Assembly (NCBI GenBank): GCA_025526995.1
Contig: JAHLKG010000007.1
Coordinates: 496,001-560,000 of the forward strand
Direction of reading: 5' to 3'
Length of the DNA: 64,000 bases
From: Powellomyces hirtus
Taxonomy: Eukaryota > Chytridiomycota > Chytridiomycetes > Spizellomycetales > Powellomycetaceae
The notes beneath the pieces were generated by a model. That model did no database searches and had not been told where the DNA came from. It saw only the letters and a list, made by a program, of their open reading frames with translations. Positions 48,601 to 60,091 of the stretch are shown piece after piece; the first letter of the stretch is position 1; every line of letters starts with the position of its first letter. The position numbers and the translations under genes were made by a program.

Positions 48601-51600
48601 TCAAAGTGCGCCACATACTTTGATGTCATCATAGTCTGCAGCATGACTTGGTTGTCTTCCAATGTTTCAATCAGTTCTTCCGAACTCTTCAGCAGTTTAG
48701 TGGCGGTGCTTTCGTGAAGCTCGTAGGTGAACTCCATCGCACTCCACGTCTTGGACAGGTCATTGAGCACCTTCTCCATGGACAACTCCTTCGTTGCCCT
48801 GTCGACAATGACTTTGACATCATCCTCGTATTTGTGGAGCTGCAAGCTGAGGAGGTCTTGGAACTTCATGTCATCAGTCATGACGAATGTGACTCCCGTG
48901 GTCTTCATCAACTGCTTCCAGTGACGGTCGCGAATCGCACTGCTACGAAGCTCTCCCACAGCACGCAGAGAAGTGATCATGTCCTTCACGGCTTGGTCAA
49001 GTCCGGAGTACACATCCCAACCCTTAATTTCCTTGTCCATACGACGCAGCTCTTTGTTGAGGTCTCGACAGTGGGTTTCCATGGAGTCTGTGTCAATTGC
49101 GGTCCACAAAGTTGTCCTCCATTGTTCAAACATGAGGGTGACCAAGGACACGACGTCCCAGACGGATTTGAGCATCCCAATGTCTCGTCGGCAGTCGGCG
49201 AGCTGGCGATAAGTGGGAACATTTAGCTCAAACAGTTCACAGGAGTTCTTCAGAGCTTTCGCCTCATTCTCCATGGACGAGACATCAAAGTGCACCGAAT
49301 CAATCATCTCGTAGGCCCTCTCAGCACCGAAGTCGAATTTGAACGGCGCCTTCTTACGGAATTCTTCACGGAAATTGTGATTTCTCGTCTCGAATTTGTT
49401 GCACTTCTGCTGCAACACATCGACTTCACGGGCTTGCAGAGGCGCAACTTGGTCCTTGATGGACATGGAAAGCTTCTTGACGTCGGACCATTGTTCCGGG
49501 AGATCATTCAGCAGCTTGTGGGTCTCTTCCGGCATTTCCACACCAAATTGACGAAGAAAGTTGATAGTTTTCCGGAGCGGCTCAAACATGCCATCGATGG
49601 TTCCGGTGCGTTGTTTGATGGCATGGAGAAGACCCATTGACGAAACAAGCGCATCGTAATCACCCTCTTTGATTTCTCGCTGCAGCCCTTTCTTGTTGTG
49701 CTTGACAAACTCATTGAGCTCGTTCAGGCTGGCGATGGCGTCGTCTTGCAGATGCTTTGTCAAGGTGTAGCTCCATTTCTTGACAACAACATTCAGAGCC
49801 TGTTTCAGAGGCTTCGCGTCGACACGGAACCACCCCTGGAAAATGACTTCTGGCTCAATGGCCATGATCTGCTTGTGCAATGACTCGAACTTGCGGATCT
49901 CGTTCTCGAACTTCTCGAGCTTGTTTGGGTGCTCGGGCTCGGGAGCTGCTTCTTCTGCCGAAGTCTCCTCTTCACTGGCTTTATCGGAAGTCTGCAAGAA
50001 TTGCTTCATGTATTCTTGCCGGTTCTCAGTCCAGAGCCATGTGAACTGATCATAGCCATCCTTGTACACCAGAGACTCCTCCATGATGCGGCGAGCGTGC
50101 TCAAGAATCGTGGTGCGAAGGCGAGTAAGGGTCTGATCGCGGCGCATCTCGCCGAGATATGTTTCATTCTCCATATTGGCCTGCGCGATCTGACGGGCGC
50201 GGTAGTCTTCGCCCTCAACATCCGACCCATCCTCTTCACCATCATTGTGGAGATCGGTCTCCGAGTCCCGCAAGCTGGCTGCTTCGGGGGCAGCATGCCC
50301 TTCGGCGGTGCTCAGTGATTGTCCAAGTGCTACCCCGGTATCGGGTGTTGCTGGTGCTGATGTATTTTCAGTCGCAGCCGTCTCTTTTACTGTTGCAACT
50401 CGTCCCATCAGCGCTGCTGCCTCATAGATGTCCTCAAGAACGTCATTGATAATGCAAGCGAGACTGTCATCTGAATCTGTAAAACATATGTTATTAACTG
50501 GCATGTTTTATTATCAAACGGTTCTGACATACCTTCGTCCATGTTCGGCGTGAACACGAGGATTTCACCCTGGAGCTCGAGCTTGGACTCCAATAAGGGA
50601 CCAAGCTCGCCAACGGAGTCCATATTTTGCGAGATATACTCCAAACTTGTCTTGAGCGTTTTCCAAAAGCCCTCTCGCACAAGATTGTCAATGTAGTCTT
50701 GGTATCTTTTCCATTCGGGAGAGTGCTCGTCAGCATGGACGACTTCGCGAGTTTGTGTGATGAGCTGATGAATGGACTGCCCGTCGCGCTTGATGACATC
50801 GTAGCTGGTAGACAACTTTGCGTCTTTTTCTTCGAGGTTCAGAAGCTTTTTTCCATCTTTACGCTCAATCAACGGATTTGCACACCACGCCTTCATGATT
50901 TTCTGAATCTGGTTCAGATTGTTCTTCATGAGTTGCAAAACAGAGGATAGATCTCCGACTGATGCGCTGATTTCCGCAATATATGCGACGATGTCCTCAG
51001 ACGTCCAGTTCAGAGTTGTCAGCGCATGTTCAATCTGCTGATCAATTTGCCGAATTCGCTCTTCAATGAGCGGACGCTCCACCTCTAGCACCCCAGTCCG
51101 GATGCCATTGTAGGACTTTGTGATGTGGTCCAATTGGAAGATATACTTTCGGAACACATCTGACTTGGAGTAAATGGCCGCGGCTGCATCTGGTGGAGTT
51201 ACAGACAGAGCCTCGAAGTATCGCACTTCGCGCAGAAGAGCTACCACAGTGGGATCAAAGTTGACTTTGAGCAGGCCTTCTTCACGGATCAGTAGAGGCT
51301 TGCTTAGGTTGGCCTCGGATTCGTCGATAATGGTGTCACTCCATCGATTGAAAATGCTTCGCTCGTACGTCTCCAGAGTTTCGTAGAGCGTGTCGTATTT
51401 GGTTTTGACGACGTTGGCATCCTCGGAATTCATGGCCCCGTGATTGAACTGGGGATTCAAGCGAGTGAGGACCATTATTAGAAGAGCACTGGTGAAACAG
51501 GTGTGTACGTACGCTTTTGAGCTTTTCCATGGATTTGCTTATTCTGTCCTTGAGCTCATGGACCCAAGCAACGGCACCAGTTACGGGTGCCATGTTGTAG

Positions 51601-53560
51601 TGTATCGGTGGGTGAACTCGGAATTGAGCAAAGATGGCAGATACGTCATCCAGGTCCTCCGAGTACATTTTCAACAGAGCAAAGTACTTTTTCTCAAAGT
51701 CGGTCTGAATGACCGGTCGGTTGAGAAGACCGGCAAATGATTCCAAGAGACGAAAGCATGAATTGAGGCCGGAGCAGTCATCAAAACTTTGGCTGAGAAT
51801 AGTTCCGATGCGCCTGTCCAGATCGGCAATCTTGTCGTGGAACACGCCAAGGTCGACGTCAAACTCGTTCAAGTTGAGATCCAGTACATCATACTTTAGT
51901 CTCGAGAAGGTCCCGAGAGCAGTTGTGAATTCGGTGAAAATCTGAGCGACTTGTGAACTCAAGATCTTGCCTTTGGTTCCACCAATTTCAATCTTCTCGA
52001 GTCTGTTGAACTCGATGATGGTGTCGAACAGTTCAACAATCTGCTGGACACGGCCCAGGAACTTGTCCAGCCGCACAAAAACCAGTTTGGTATCAAAGTT
52101 CCATGGTCGTTTCGTATCGGCCATCTGAGCTTTGTACTCATATAGAGTGTCTTTGAACGCATTGCAGACGCGAATTACAACCTTGAGTCTTTCCGCAGCT
52201 TCCTCAGGCTCCGAGCTGAACAATTCCGACGGGTTGATGAAATTGCGAGCTTGTTCGATAATGTCATTGCAGATCTCCTGCAATACAATTGTCATGCGCT
52301 GCGGCGTGTTATAGTACTTGGAATGTTTCCAAATGAGCATCAATGTATGCATCAGACTCGGGAAAATCTGAGCCAGCTCAACAAAATCATTGACGGATGT
52401 AAGACGCTCCACCACCGGTCGAAGCGCGCGAAGGTAAGTGGTGATGTCGTCCGCCTCATCAAGCGCTGTAGGCCAATGCGTTACAGTCTGAGTTGATCCT
52501 ACGACGCTATTACAACGAGATTTGATTCCAACTTACCGGCGACGACCTCGTCGAAGATCATCCTGAAGGCTGGGTAGTAGGTACTTTTGCTGACCTCGAG
52601 CAATTTAGAGATTTTTTGGATCTTCTCATCGGTTAGCTGCTGGTAGACAGATTTCAGATTCGCTGCTTTGGCAGCCCAAAAGTCAATCTCGACCATCGGG
52701 CCGGGGTTGAGCCCTTCCTCCAGAGGAGCAGCGGAACTGCTCTTGATGACCTCCTTAATCTGGTGAGTCCAGTCAATTACTGCAGACTCAACAGTGTGAA
52801 GAACACTGCGGTCAGCTTCCGTGGTGAGCTTTGCGCCGTGAGGAAGGGGAAGCATCGTTTTTCCCTAATTATGCGAAGTAAATTAGAATTCCTGTGGTGC
52901 AGCATGCGTGTATACCGACGCTTTGGGCCATACCTTGGCCTTGCCGGAAATAACGTAAACAGCACCGTTGAGCTGGTGGAAGTGTCGCAGCACATCACTG
53001 GCAACAACTTCCGGCCATGACTCCAGGTTCTTTGGGTTGGTGAGAAGTGGCAAGTAAACCTCTTCAAGGAGATTCGAGAGAAACTCAAGGGGATTGGCGG
53101 ACAAATCTCCAAGAGTGAGCTCTGAATCGAGTTTCTCCGTAATTGGCGCACCCGTCTTGTGTTTGAGGAAGTAGACGGATTTCTTTTTCAAAGAAGAAGG
53201 AAAGGCGATGGCGGGAAGGAGATCTTCCTTTTGTGTCAAGTAGAAGAGAATTGTGCTATACTCCTTGTCCAGGAAATCCACAATTGTTTGCCTTGATACA
53301 GTATAACGTTAGTTTACGCCGGAACCCTAACTGCGCAGCATATCGTGACAATAGCAGACAGTAGGCACGTACACATTGTCCTGTGTCATGGTCATTTTCT
53401 TCCACTTGTCGGTCTTGATCTTGAGTGCGGTGCAGACCTTATCTTCAAACCACCCGACTCGGGCATCGACATGCACTGGAGCGGCGGCATCATCACCATC
53501 TCCATCCTTTTTCTTGTTGCCGGGAGTGACCGGCTTGTTTGCGGTCTCTTCCGCCGGCAT
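39627..53560 (-). CDS. Axonemal dynein heavy chain, outer-arm beta type
   Basis: Force-generating motor of the ciliary outer dynein arm, about 4,570 residues. Exon 1 starts at 53560 (MPAEETANKPVTPGNKKK). Five small exons encode the N-terminal tail (DHC_N1) including VGWFEDKVCTALKIKTDKW and ILFYLTQKEDLLPAIAFPS. A giant exon (about 50478-39627) holds the linker and the motor. The four P-loops are intact: P1 GPAGTGKTETTK (near 47450), P2 GNGGTGKSQIWK (near 46620), P3 GNAGCGKTVLMQ (near 45635) and P4 GVGGSGKQSLAR (near 44610). The stalk with microtubule-binding tip lies near 43950-43000. The end reads [20 protein letters not shown] and KWTLGGVCLLCQTD, closest to the DNAH9/11/17 class, equivalent to Chlamydomonas ODA beta; a different axonemal class cannot be excluded. 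It is not cytoplasmic dynein 1. The gene implies a motile flagellum, so a zoospore stage. Confidence 0.95.
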
Positions 53561-54170
53561 AGTGGCAGTGTTGAATCAGCTAGCGTAGCTGAGTAGATCT
53601 CTCAACGTGAAAATAGGGATCAGAAAAACCAGGCGATAGGAGGACAACCGCCTCGGAATATACAATTGCCGCCAATCGGTACAGATGATTCGATTTGTCG
53701 TTGACCAGAGGTTAAGCCACGAGTGCGTATTTAGCACCAGAGTCCGTCGAGCGAATGATCCAGCATCCACAGTCAAGACTGGAACAGACAATTTATATGG
53801 ATTTCCTACGATAGGGATAGTGAGGGACGAGTGGCATTGGCGGAGAAAGTGGGGTTGGGCGGACGTGTGCGAGCTTACGTGATCTCCGACGCGCCGAAAT
53901 GGAATCTCTCTCCCACCGTCCATCGTTTGTTCAGCTTTTCATCCGCCAAACATTATTGTGCTCCATGGAAGTGCCATGACATGTCTTACCTCGCCTTCCT
54001 TCCTACAATTGTGGATGTTCCCGGGAATGAAGATATCGATTACGGTTCAACTGCTAAAGTTGCTGATAAACCCACATTCAACAATCAGCTCGCCTGGCCT
54101 CTGAATTGGGTTCTTATGAGACCAAGCCGCCGCCGTCGCAGTGGTCCGCAGCCCTCGGGGCAGGCATATG

Positions 54171-54197
54171 TCGTTGTTGTTGTTCTTGTTGTTCTTG
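54171..54197. repeat. (GTT)n microsatellite, first
   Basis: Imperfect GTT/CTT run of about nine units. Confidence 0.8.
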
Positions 54198-54365
54198 TAC
54201 TTTTTTTGATGGACACTTTGTCTTTCATCAGTAAATTCATTTCGCCACGCGCTTTGCCTGTCAGGATCAATGCCAAATGTAGGATCCGTGAAAGCCCATC
54301 AGATTTAGTCCAGATATCATCAAACCAAAGATCAGTTCTGCCTGTTCGCAACGCTGCTTCTCATC

Positions 54366-54397
54366 TTGTTGTTTGTTGTTGTTGTTGTTGTTGTTGT
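54366..54397. repeat. (GTT)n microsatellite, second
   Basis: Near-perfect GTT run of about ten units, about 170 bases after the first tract and 130 bases before the Yhm2 start. Confidence 0.85.
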
Positions 54398-54525
54398 CGT
54401 CGAACATCAGTCCCAGTCTCATCCGCTCAAGCATCTCCGCCCGGCTCATAGCATACTAATAGGCCGCAAGCTTCACCAGTATCTGCTCTCCTGTCAACCT
54501 ATCCTCATTCAACCAACCCTCAAAG

Positions 54526-55701
54526 ATGGTCGCTCTCGATACTACTCCACAAGATGCAAGTTCGCCCTTGAAAAAGAAGGCCATGCAGCCCATCAACCTC
54601 GCCATTGGCGCAGGTCTGAACATGTTCGAGGTTTCCACCTTGGGACAGCCTTTTGAGGTATGAACGAGCATCTTCAGTATGCAATGTCGTTACGGTTTCT
54701 GACGGGCACGTCATGTTGCACATGACAGGTCATCAAAACGCACATGGCTGCCAACCGCGGTGACTCTATGCCTCAAGCCATTGTGAAGACGTGGAAGCGT
54801 GGTGGAGGCATATTCGGGTTCTACCAGGGATTGATTCCTTGGGCCTGGATTGAAGCTGCGACCAAAGGCGCTGTGTTGATGTTTGCTGCTAGCGAGATCG
54901 AACACGTTTGCAAGAAGGCAGGATTGGGACCAGCTTGGGCCGGTGTTCTTGGTGGAATGGGTGGTGGCATCACACAGGTACGGGTCACTCACATTCCTGA
55001 CAGTGTCGTCTTGGATCCATATACTTACGGTTGTTCAATGCAGGCGTACACGACCATGGGTTTCTGCACATTCATGAAGACTGTCGAAGTCACTCGCCAC
55101 AAGAGCGCTGGACCTGCGGTGTCTACTATCCAGGTGGCGCGCGAAATCTTTGCGCGTGAGGGCATTCGAGGGATCAACAAGGGTGTGAACGCGGTGGCTG
55201 TGCGCCAGTGCACCAACTGGGGCTCAAGATTCGGTCTTTCCCGCGTGGCCGAAACCGGTATCCGCAAATTCACCGGCAACGATGACTCGAGCAAGCCGCT
55301 GTCACCGTACCAGCGTATCCTTGCGTCGGCCATTGGAGGTGGAATGAGCTGCTGGAATCAGCCCATCGAGGTCATCCGGGTGGAAATGCAAAGTCAGATC
55401 AAGACCGCGGGCCGACCAGAGAAGTTGACCATTGGATCTGCCGCCAAGTGGATTTACCAACAGAACGGGCTTAAGGGTTTCTACAGAGGTGTCGTGCCAC
55501 GGTAAGTCCTTGGAATGTCATTGTCCTATCCTCTCGTCGCTCACGTCATGACTTCATAAGTATCGGTCTCGGAGTTTGGCAAACAGTTTGCATGGTCTTT
55601 GGTGGTGACCAGGTACGGCGGGTGAAAATCTCAATAGACGCGCAGATCTTTGTTCTGACGCTTCATCGATACAGGTGAAAGCGTACTTTGCGAGGAAGTG
55701 A
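54526..55701 (+). CDS. YHM2: Mitochondrial carrier, Yhm2 (citrate/oxoglutarate) type
   Basis: Inner-membrane carrier of the SLC25 family; yeast Yhm2 exchanges citrate for 2-oxoglutarate and also binds mitochondrial DNA. Start ATG at 54526. Exon 1 ends NMFEVSTLGQPFE, exon 2 begins VIKTHMAANRGDSMPQAIVK and contains FGFYQGLIPWAWIEAATKGA, a Yhm2 hallmark. Exon 3 has AYTTMGFCTFMKTVEVTRH, RGINKGVNAVAVRQCTNWGS and SCWNQPIEVIRVEMQSQ. Exon 4 begins IGLGVWQTVCMVFGGD and exon 5 is VKAYFARK. Introns after FE, TQ, VVPR and DQ are GT-AG and keep phase. The threefold repeat structure is complete and length is about 300 residues. The PXDXXR-like signatures are altered in the Yhm2 manner (for example LGQPFEVIKT). 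Function follows from family; a role in supplying cytosolic reducing power is inferred. Confidence 0.94.
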
Positions 55702-55853
55702 GCGGAGTCAGTCACACAAGCTGTGACAGTGTACACTAGGTAGAGCACTTCTTACATACATAGAATGCGGTAGACCTATGTAACGAATCTTGGCCGCACA
55801 TGTAATCTGATCCCTACACTCTACAACTCACCCAAAGAAAAGGTCGTGCAGAG

Positions 55854-57010
55854 CTATGTTGGGCTGTCATTGTTCATATCAAGACCGTAGATGTATCCAT
55901 TTGCTTTGTCGATGGCTTGTGCAAGATTCATCACACTTTCCGTGTCCTCAATGGCCAGCGTATGAAACCCAACCAGACTGTAGTCTTTCACCAGGTCACA
56001 AAGCGCTTGATTGAGCTTGTAATACTTCTTCCCAAATGCTCCCTCATTCAATCGATCCAGCAGGTAATCCAAATCTTGCACCTCCGTATAGAATTCCAGA
56101 TTGAAAGCTGATGGGATCGGCAACATACACATAGTTGAGTACTTATTTCACGTCCATGTTACGAACCGAACCTACCGGTCTCGCCGTACGATTCCATGAG
56201 GTCCAATTTTGATAGCACGTTGACATGGGGCAGCTCCAGTTGGATCATCGTCTTCAGCGATAGCAGTAGCAGCGCCACATACTTTGACGGATCGACGCAA
56301 TAGTGCGCATCCACTAAATGCGTGCAACACAGTCGGATGTCCATTGATTTGCTGAGTTTTTCGATGATGTTTTTGAGGGACGAGTGATGTGTGAAGAGCT
56401 CGACTTGTCCGGGGCAGTCAAAGAGAAGGTACTTGTCTGGGTGGATATCACGGTAAAATAAAGCACAGTTTCGATTTATTGTGGAATGAAGAGTGCCGTA
56501 CCCTTCACATCCGCCAGTTTTTTCTGGAGCCAGTCCATGTTTTTTTCCAGATATTCGATGCAATATATCAGTCCTGACAGGTTTCCAGATCCAAATTCGT
56601 TAATGGTTTTGGTTGGAAACAATAACTTGACCGTCATTTGGACGTTACCTCCATTCGGTCCGAGCCCAAATTCCTCCATGGTATCCTCCAGTGTTATAAG
56701 CTCCGATATATCAATATCTGGCGTATATCTGTCAACAGAAGTCAAGGAAACAATTCTGCGGTCAGAGCCTCTGTCGACAACGCTCCGTGAAAACAGTCCG
56801 AGTGACTTACGGCATTCCATCGTTCGCTGGGTCAAGATTTATAATAGCAACTGGTCTTTCAGGCGCATCGAGTTTAGTCAAGCATTCGGCTGCTGCGTGG
56901 GAACTTCTGTGGTCGTACCTGTTTGTTGCAGTGTAGAATTGCTTCATGCCGTGGCAGTACGTCGTCTTGCCAGACCCTGGCGGTCCGACTACAATTTGGC
57001 CAAAAGACAT
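55854..57010 (-). CDS. GPN2: GPN-loop GTPase 2
   Basis: Small GTPase that with GPN1 and GPN3 supports assembly and nuclear import of RNA polymerase II. The ATG at 57010 begins [20 protein letters not shown], whose GPPGSGKTT is the P-loop. A second exon gives [20 protein letters not shown] and [20 protein letters not shown], ending in the Gly-Pro-Asn loop that names the family. Later exons give [39 protein letters not shown] (G3) and [18 protein letters not shown] (G4, SKLDL). The C-terminus is helical, ending [12 protein letters not shown]. About five introns are used. The sequence fits GPN2 rather than GPN1, which has a longer acidic tail. It is divergent from the unknown gene starting near 57355. 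Confidence 0.93.
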
Positions 57011-57354
57011 TCGTTCTCTCACACAATCTGGGCTTGGGAGTTGGCGATTTGTATGTTTCTGGCGGAGTGCAATTGCTGGCAAGGAGTGCTTGTTTCGGTT
57101 GTGGTTTCTGGGAGCAGTTGAGGACGGATGATTGTATGATTGTTATGGGTGAAATGCTTTTCCACGTTTGACTCTGAAATGACAGGAGGTGTGGCTTGCA
57201 ACGACCTGTGGCTTAACTCGCGTAGGTCACTTTTGCGCTTTCCGTTCAACAAGAGTAGCATTTGCCAACACGCCGTACCCCGCGACAATATGGTTCGGCT
57301 TCAAGTCCGGAGGGACTATGTCAGACGTATATATGTACTGCAGGGACCTAGTAT

Positions 57355-58520
57355 GTTGGCTTTCCTGCGGAACAAGTCAACCTCACTCTCAGTTCACATT
57401 CGCGATCCTTATTCTCAGGTTTCCGAAGTTTGCGTCCGCAAACTTCATACGTGACTGATTTCAAGCACCTCAATGCAACCCTGAAGAACCTTAATAGCAG
57501 AATGCAAGCAGAGGTCAATGCTGAGCAGAGATCTGGTTGGCCATACGTTCAGCTGGAGTACCACACTTGCGCTGACGAAGGCAAAGTTGTTTGCGAGCTG
57601 TTGCGTGCCGCCAACGATCCGACCTGCAAGAGCATATTGTTGGCACCGGGATATCTTTACAGGGTGAGCAGGATCGGGCTATCCCGCTGTTTTTGGAATA
57701 CATATCTCATGTTAACTGACCGTTTTTTGAATCGAAGGAAGCACCGATACTACGAGGCGTACTAAAAGATTTGCAGGCCGGTGCAAAGTGCGACGCGCAC
57801 ATCCAGGAGATAATACCGGAAATTCGGACAGGGAAAGACGGTTCTGAACTGTCGCAGTACTGCCATGGGATGGTTCATGGTTATGGAACAATAATGGGGT
57901 TGGAGATGGGCATTTACCATGCACTGAGAAGGATCGAGGATGAATTTGTCAAGATAGCTGGGAAGCGAAAAGAGCAGCCGGCGACCCACCTTTCGGAACA
58001 AAACCCAAAGCAAGACGCGGAACTAGTGGGTGAAAAGCGGAAGTTGCCCAAAATGCGACGAGGCACCTCAGTGTCAAACATCGTCCAAAGTCCCTCGCCG
58101 CCACCATCCGCCGCTTCTGTAAAGAACAGTTTTGACGTCGATTCTCATGTCATTGAGCAACAGTATCTCGAGGGGACACGATCACACCGTGTCAGAGACT
58201 CTCCAGAAAGGCTGCGGACCACCTCACTGTTATACCCTCCGTCTTATCTCAGCCGTGATTCCGCCGCCAATTACATCGAACAACAATACTTCAGTGACTT
58301 ACTTGAGGACGATACACCATCTGAGCTTGTAGGGACAACAGATCCTATTGGTATCCCATCTGCCGCAACGCCGAGCAACGATCCGCCTGCTCGGTCCACC
58401 GGATCACAAGCGTCACAATATCATGGCTCCGCTGCAGATCGTGAAGACAACTTAATTGAACAGCAATACTTTGGTTACTTGCTCTCCGCAGAAACGTCAC
58501 AAAAAGGTGGGAAACTTTGA
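57355..58520 (+). CDS. Unrecognised protein with three IEQQYF-like repeats
   Basis: I do not recognise this protein. The first exon and start are uncertain (candidates lie between 57290 and 57430; a splice at 57420 would give FRSLRPQTSYVTD). The middle (57440-57660) is LNATLKNLNSRMQAEVNAEQ and CADEGKVVCELLRAANDPT. An intron ends before EAPILRGVLKDLQAGAKCDA, and the rest is one open exon to 58520. Residues 1-60 of that exon look helical (ELSQYCHGMVHGYGTIMGL). A basic patch (GEKRKLPKMRRG) follows. The tail is serine- and proline-rich and contains three spaced motifs: HVIEQQYLEG (58147), NYIEQQYFSDLL (58271) and NLIEQQYFGYLL (58452). These look like a short linear binding motif repeated three times. 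The function is unknown. A start in mitochondrial targeting form is possible but not shown. Confidence 0.6.
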
Positions 58521-58895
58521 TGCTTGGAACACTGCGTGAGCTCCACAAAGTAGGCCAGTGCCCGCTGGGGATATAGCTGTCAGACGCTGTCGGATCTCAT
58601 CACACGCCCGCGCCCCATCGTGTAGACATCTAATATAGCTCCCACATGAACATTGATGCCCCCCCTGCGGCCCCGAAATGCTATTCAGTTCCCCGTGATC
58701 CACCTAAGAGAAAGCAAATCCACGCCGAATTCCTGTCAAGCGACAACACTGAGGTAATGAATGGATTGTATGCCGAAGAAAATGTATTTACATGGAATGC
58801 GAGGCTCGAATGTAATAAAATAAAATGGTGGGTATGTCGCCCAGACTGTCCAGGTCCGCCGTTTCGCCAGTATACCAGGCCCAACGAAAAATGTA
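58521..58895. other. Intergenic between convergent unknown and PRELI genes
   Basis: The two flanking genes converge here. A 106-codon frame on plus (58646-58966) overlaps the PRELI 3' end and has no recognisable content. No other feature is visible. Confidence 0.4.
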
Positions 58896-59612
58896 CTAAG
58901 CCGTCTCCGACCTCTGGGCATGCGTCAGATTTTCCAAAACATGCAGTAAGCCCTGTGAGCTTCTAATGGTGTTGTCTTTGAACCTCGTCAGACCAAAACC
59001 TTCGATGCGGGATTTGATGGGAGCCCATCCGGTGTTGGATATAATGCGCACGTCCGTGCGCAGCTGGGTGATGGGGGCCAATAAGGTTTGAGCAGCAGCG
59101 CTTGCGGCGGATGCAGTTTGCGGCGTGGTGGTCGTGTAGGTCTGGGTTTCCTCCACCACCATAATTTTTGTGTGGGATAAGTTGCGGGTGACGGTCACCA
59201 TAGTGCAGTCGCGGGGGTCGACAGTGGACTGTTCCATAATGAAGGCGTCACGGACGTTGAACAACTGTAAAGGATGATAGGAGAAGCCGTCAGCGTTGGC
59301 TTCCTGGCGTACATAAACTCGGTGACTTACCGAACGACCCCATTTCGGCATCACACCCTTTTTTAAAAACAGCCTAGTAGTTGTCATGACCCCTACAGAC
59401 GAAATGGAAAACTGCGATAAAAACCTTCTTCAATTTTAAGCATTAATCCAATCCCCCTCCAACATACCAGTGATAGGATTAACATTTCGGTCTATGACGT
59501 CTGAGGACAAGACGTGGGATGCAAACGGGTTTGGGTATTTTTGCCAGACGGCCTGCGTGACGTTGGGCCAGCTGTGGTGAATTTGCGTCTTCAGACTGAG
59601 GAACTGCACCAT
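58896..59612 (-). CDS. PRELI/MSF1-domain lipid transfer protein (Ups-like)
   Basis: Predicted mitochondrial intermembrane-space lipid transfer protein. The ATG at 59612 gives MVQFLSLKTQIHHSWPNVTQ, then VWQKYPNPFASHVLSSDVID, the PRELI N-terminal signature. The first intron (about 59385-59470) joins NPITG to VMTTTRLFLKKGVMPKW; the second joins KWGRS to LFNVRDAFIMEQSTVDPRDC. The domain continues TVTRNLSHTKIMVVEETQTY and ends in a region with an alanine-rich loop, then RSQ-type helical C-terminus GLTRFKDNTIRSSQGLLHVL. Two introns are well supported and no break is seen. Length of about 185 residues is usual. In yeast Ups1 carries phosphatidic acid with Mdm35 for cardiolipin synthesis, and Ups2 carries phosphatidylserine; I cannot tell which this is. 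Confidence 0.9.
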
Positions 59613-60091
59613 TTTCTGGCCGCAACACACTCAAATCGGAGAAGTAAGCAGAGCCGTTCGGGTGGTGCTTCTCGTTGTATTTGTTCTTTCGTCGTTCAGG
59701 GTTGCCCCTTCTGACAACGAAAAATGGTGAGTAGCAACTACGCCTACAAAGGTGCGGATTTCGCGAAAACGCTGCTGTTGTGTATGATATTAGGCACGAA
59801 AATCGCAGGAAAGTGGTCCAGGGAAAATATCTATGAGAATTACCGGAATGCCTGTTGTGGAGAGTTGACGTAGGAAAAGGAAGATTGACAAATCGCGGCA
59901 GGTGGGGAATTTGCCACAGGAACTCGGTTTCATAGCTACTATTGTTTGTTCCCTTACCAGAATCAGGAAGTACTACATTCAGGACAGCAGCCTCAACACG
60001 CACTGGAGAAGATTCGAGACAAAGCTTCTGATTTCGTTGGAGAAATCGTTGTTTTTGATAAACAATCCATTACTGAAACAAGCGGCCAAGG
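59613..60091. promoter_or_regulatory. Divergent region, PRELI / CBP20 genes
   Basis: The two start codons point away from each other across 479 bases. A frame on minus extends through part of it but shows no protein-like features. No TATA box was noted. Confidence 0.45.

Larger units (their letters stand above)
53561..54525. promoter_or_regulatory. Divergent region, dynein / Yhm2 genes
   Basis: Both genes start at the edges of this 965-base interval and point outwards. Two GTT-type microsatellites lie inside (54171-54197 and 54366-54397). No ORF with recognisable content is seen. Confidence 0.5.

Noticed and set aside
58646..58966. 106-codon plus frame near the PRELI 3' end
   Set aside because: It overlaps the well-supported PRELI gene on the other strand and has no family features.
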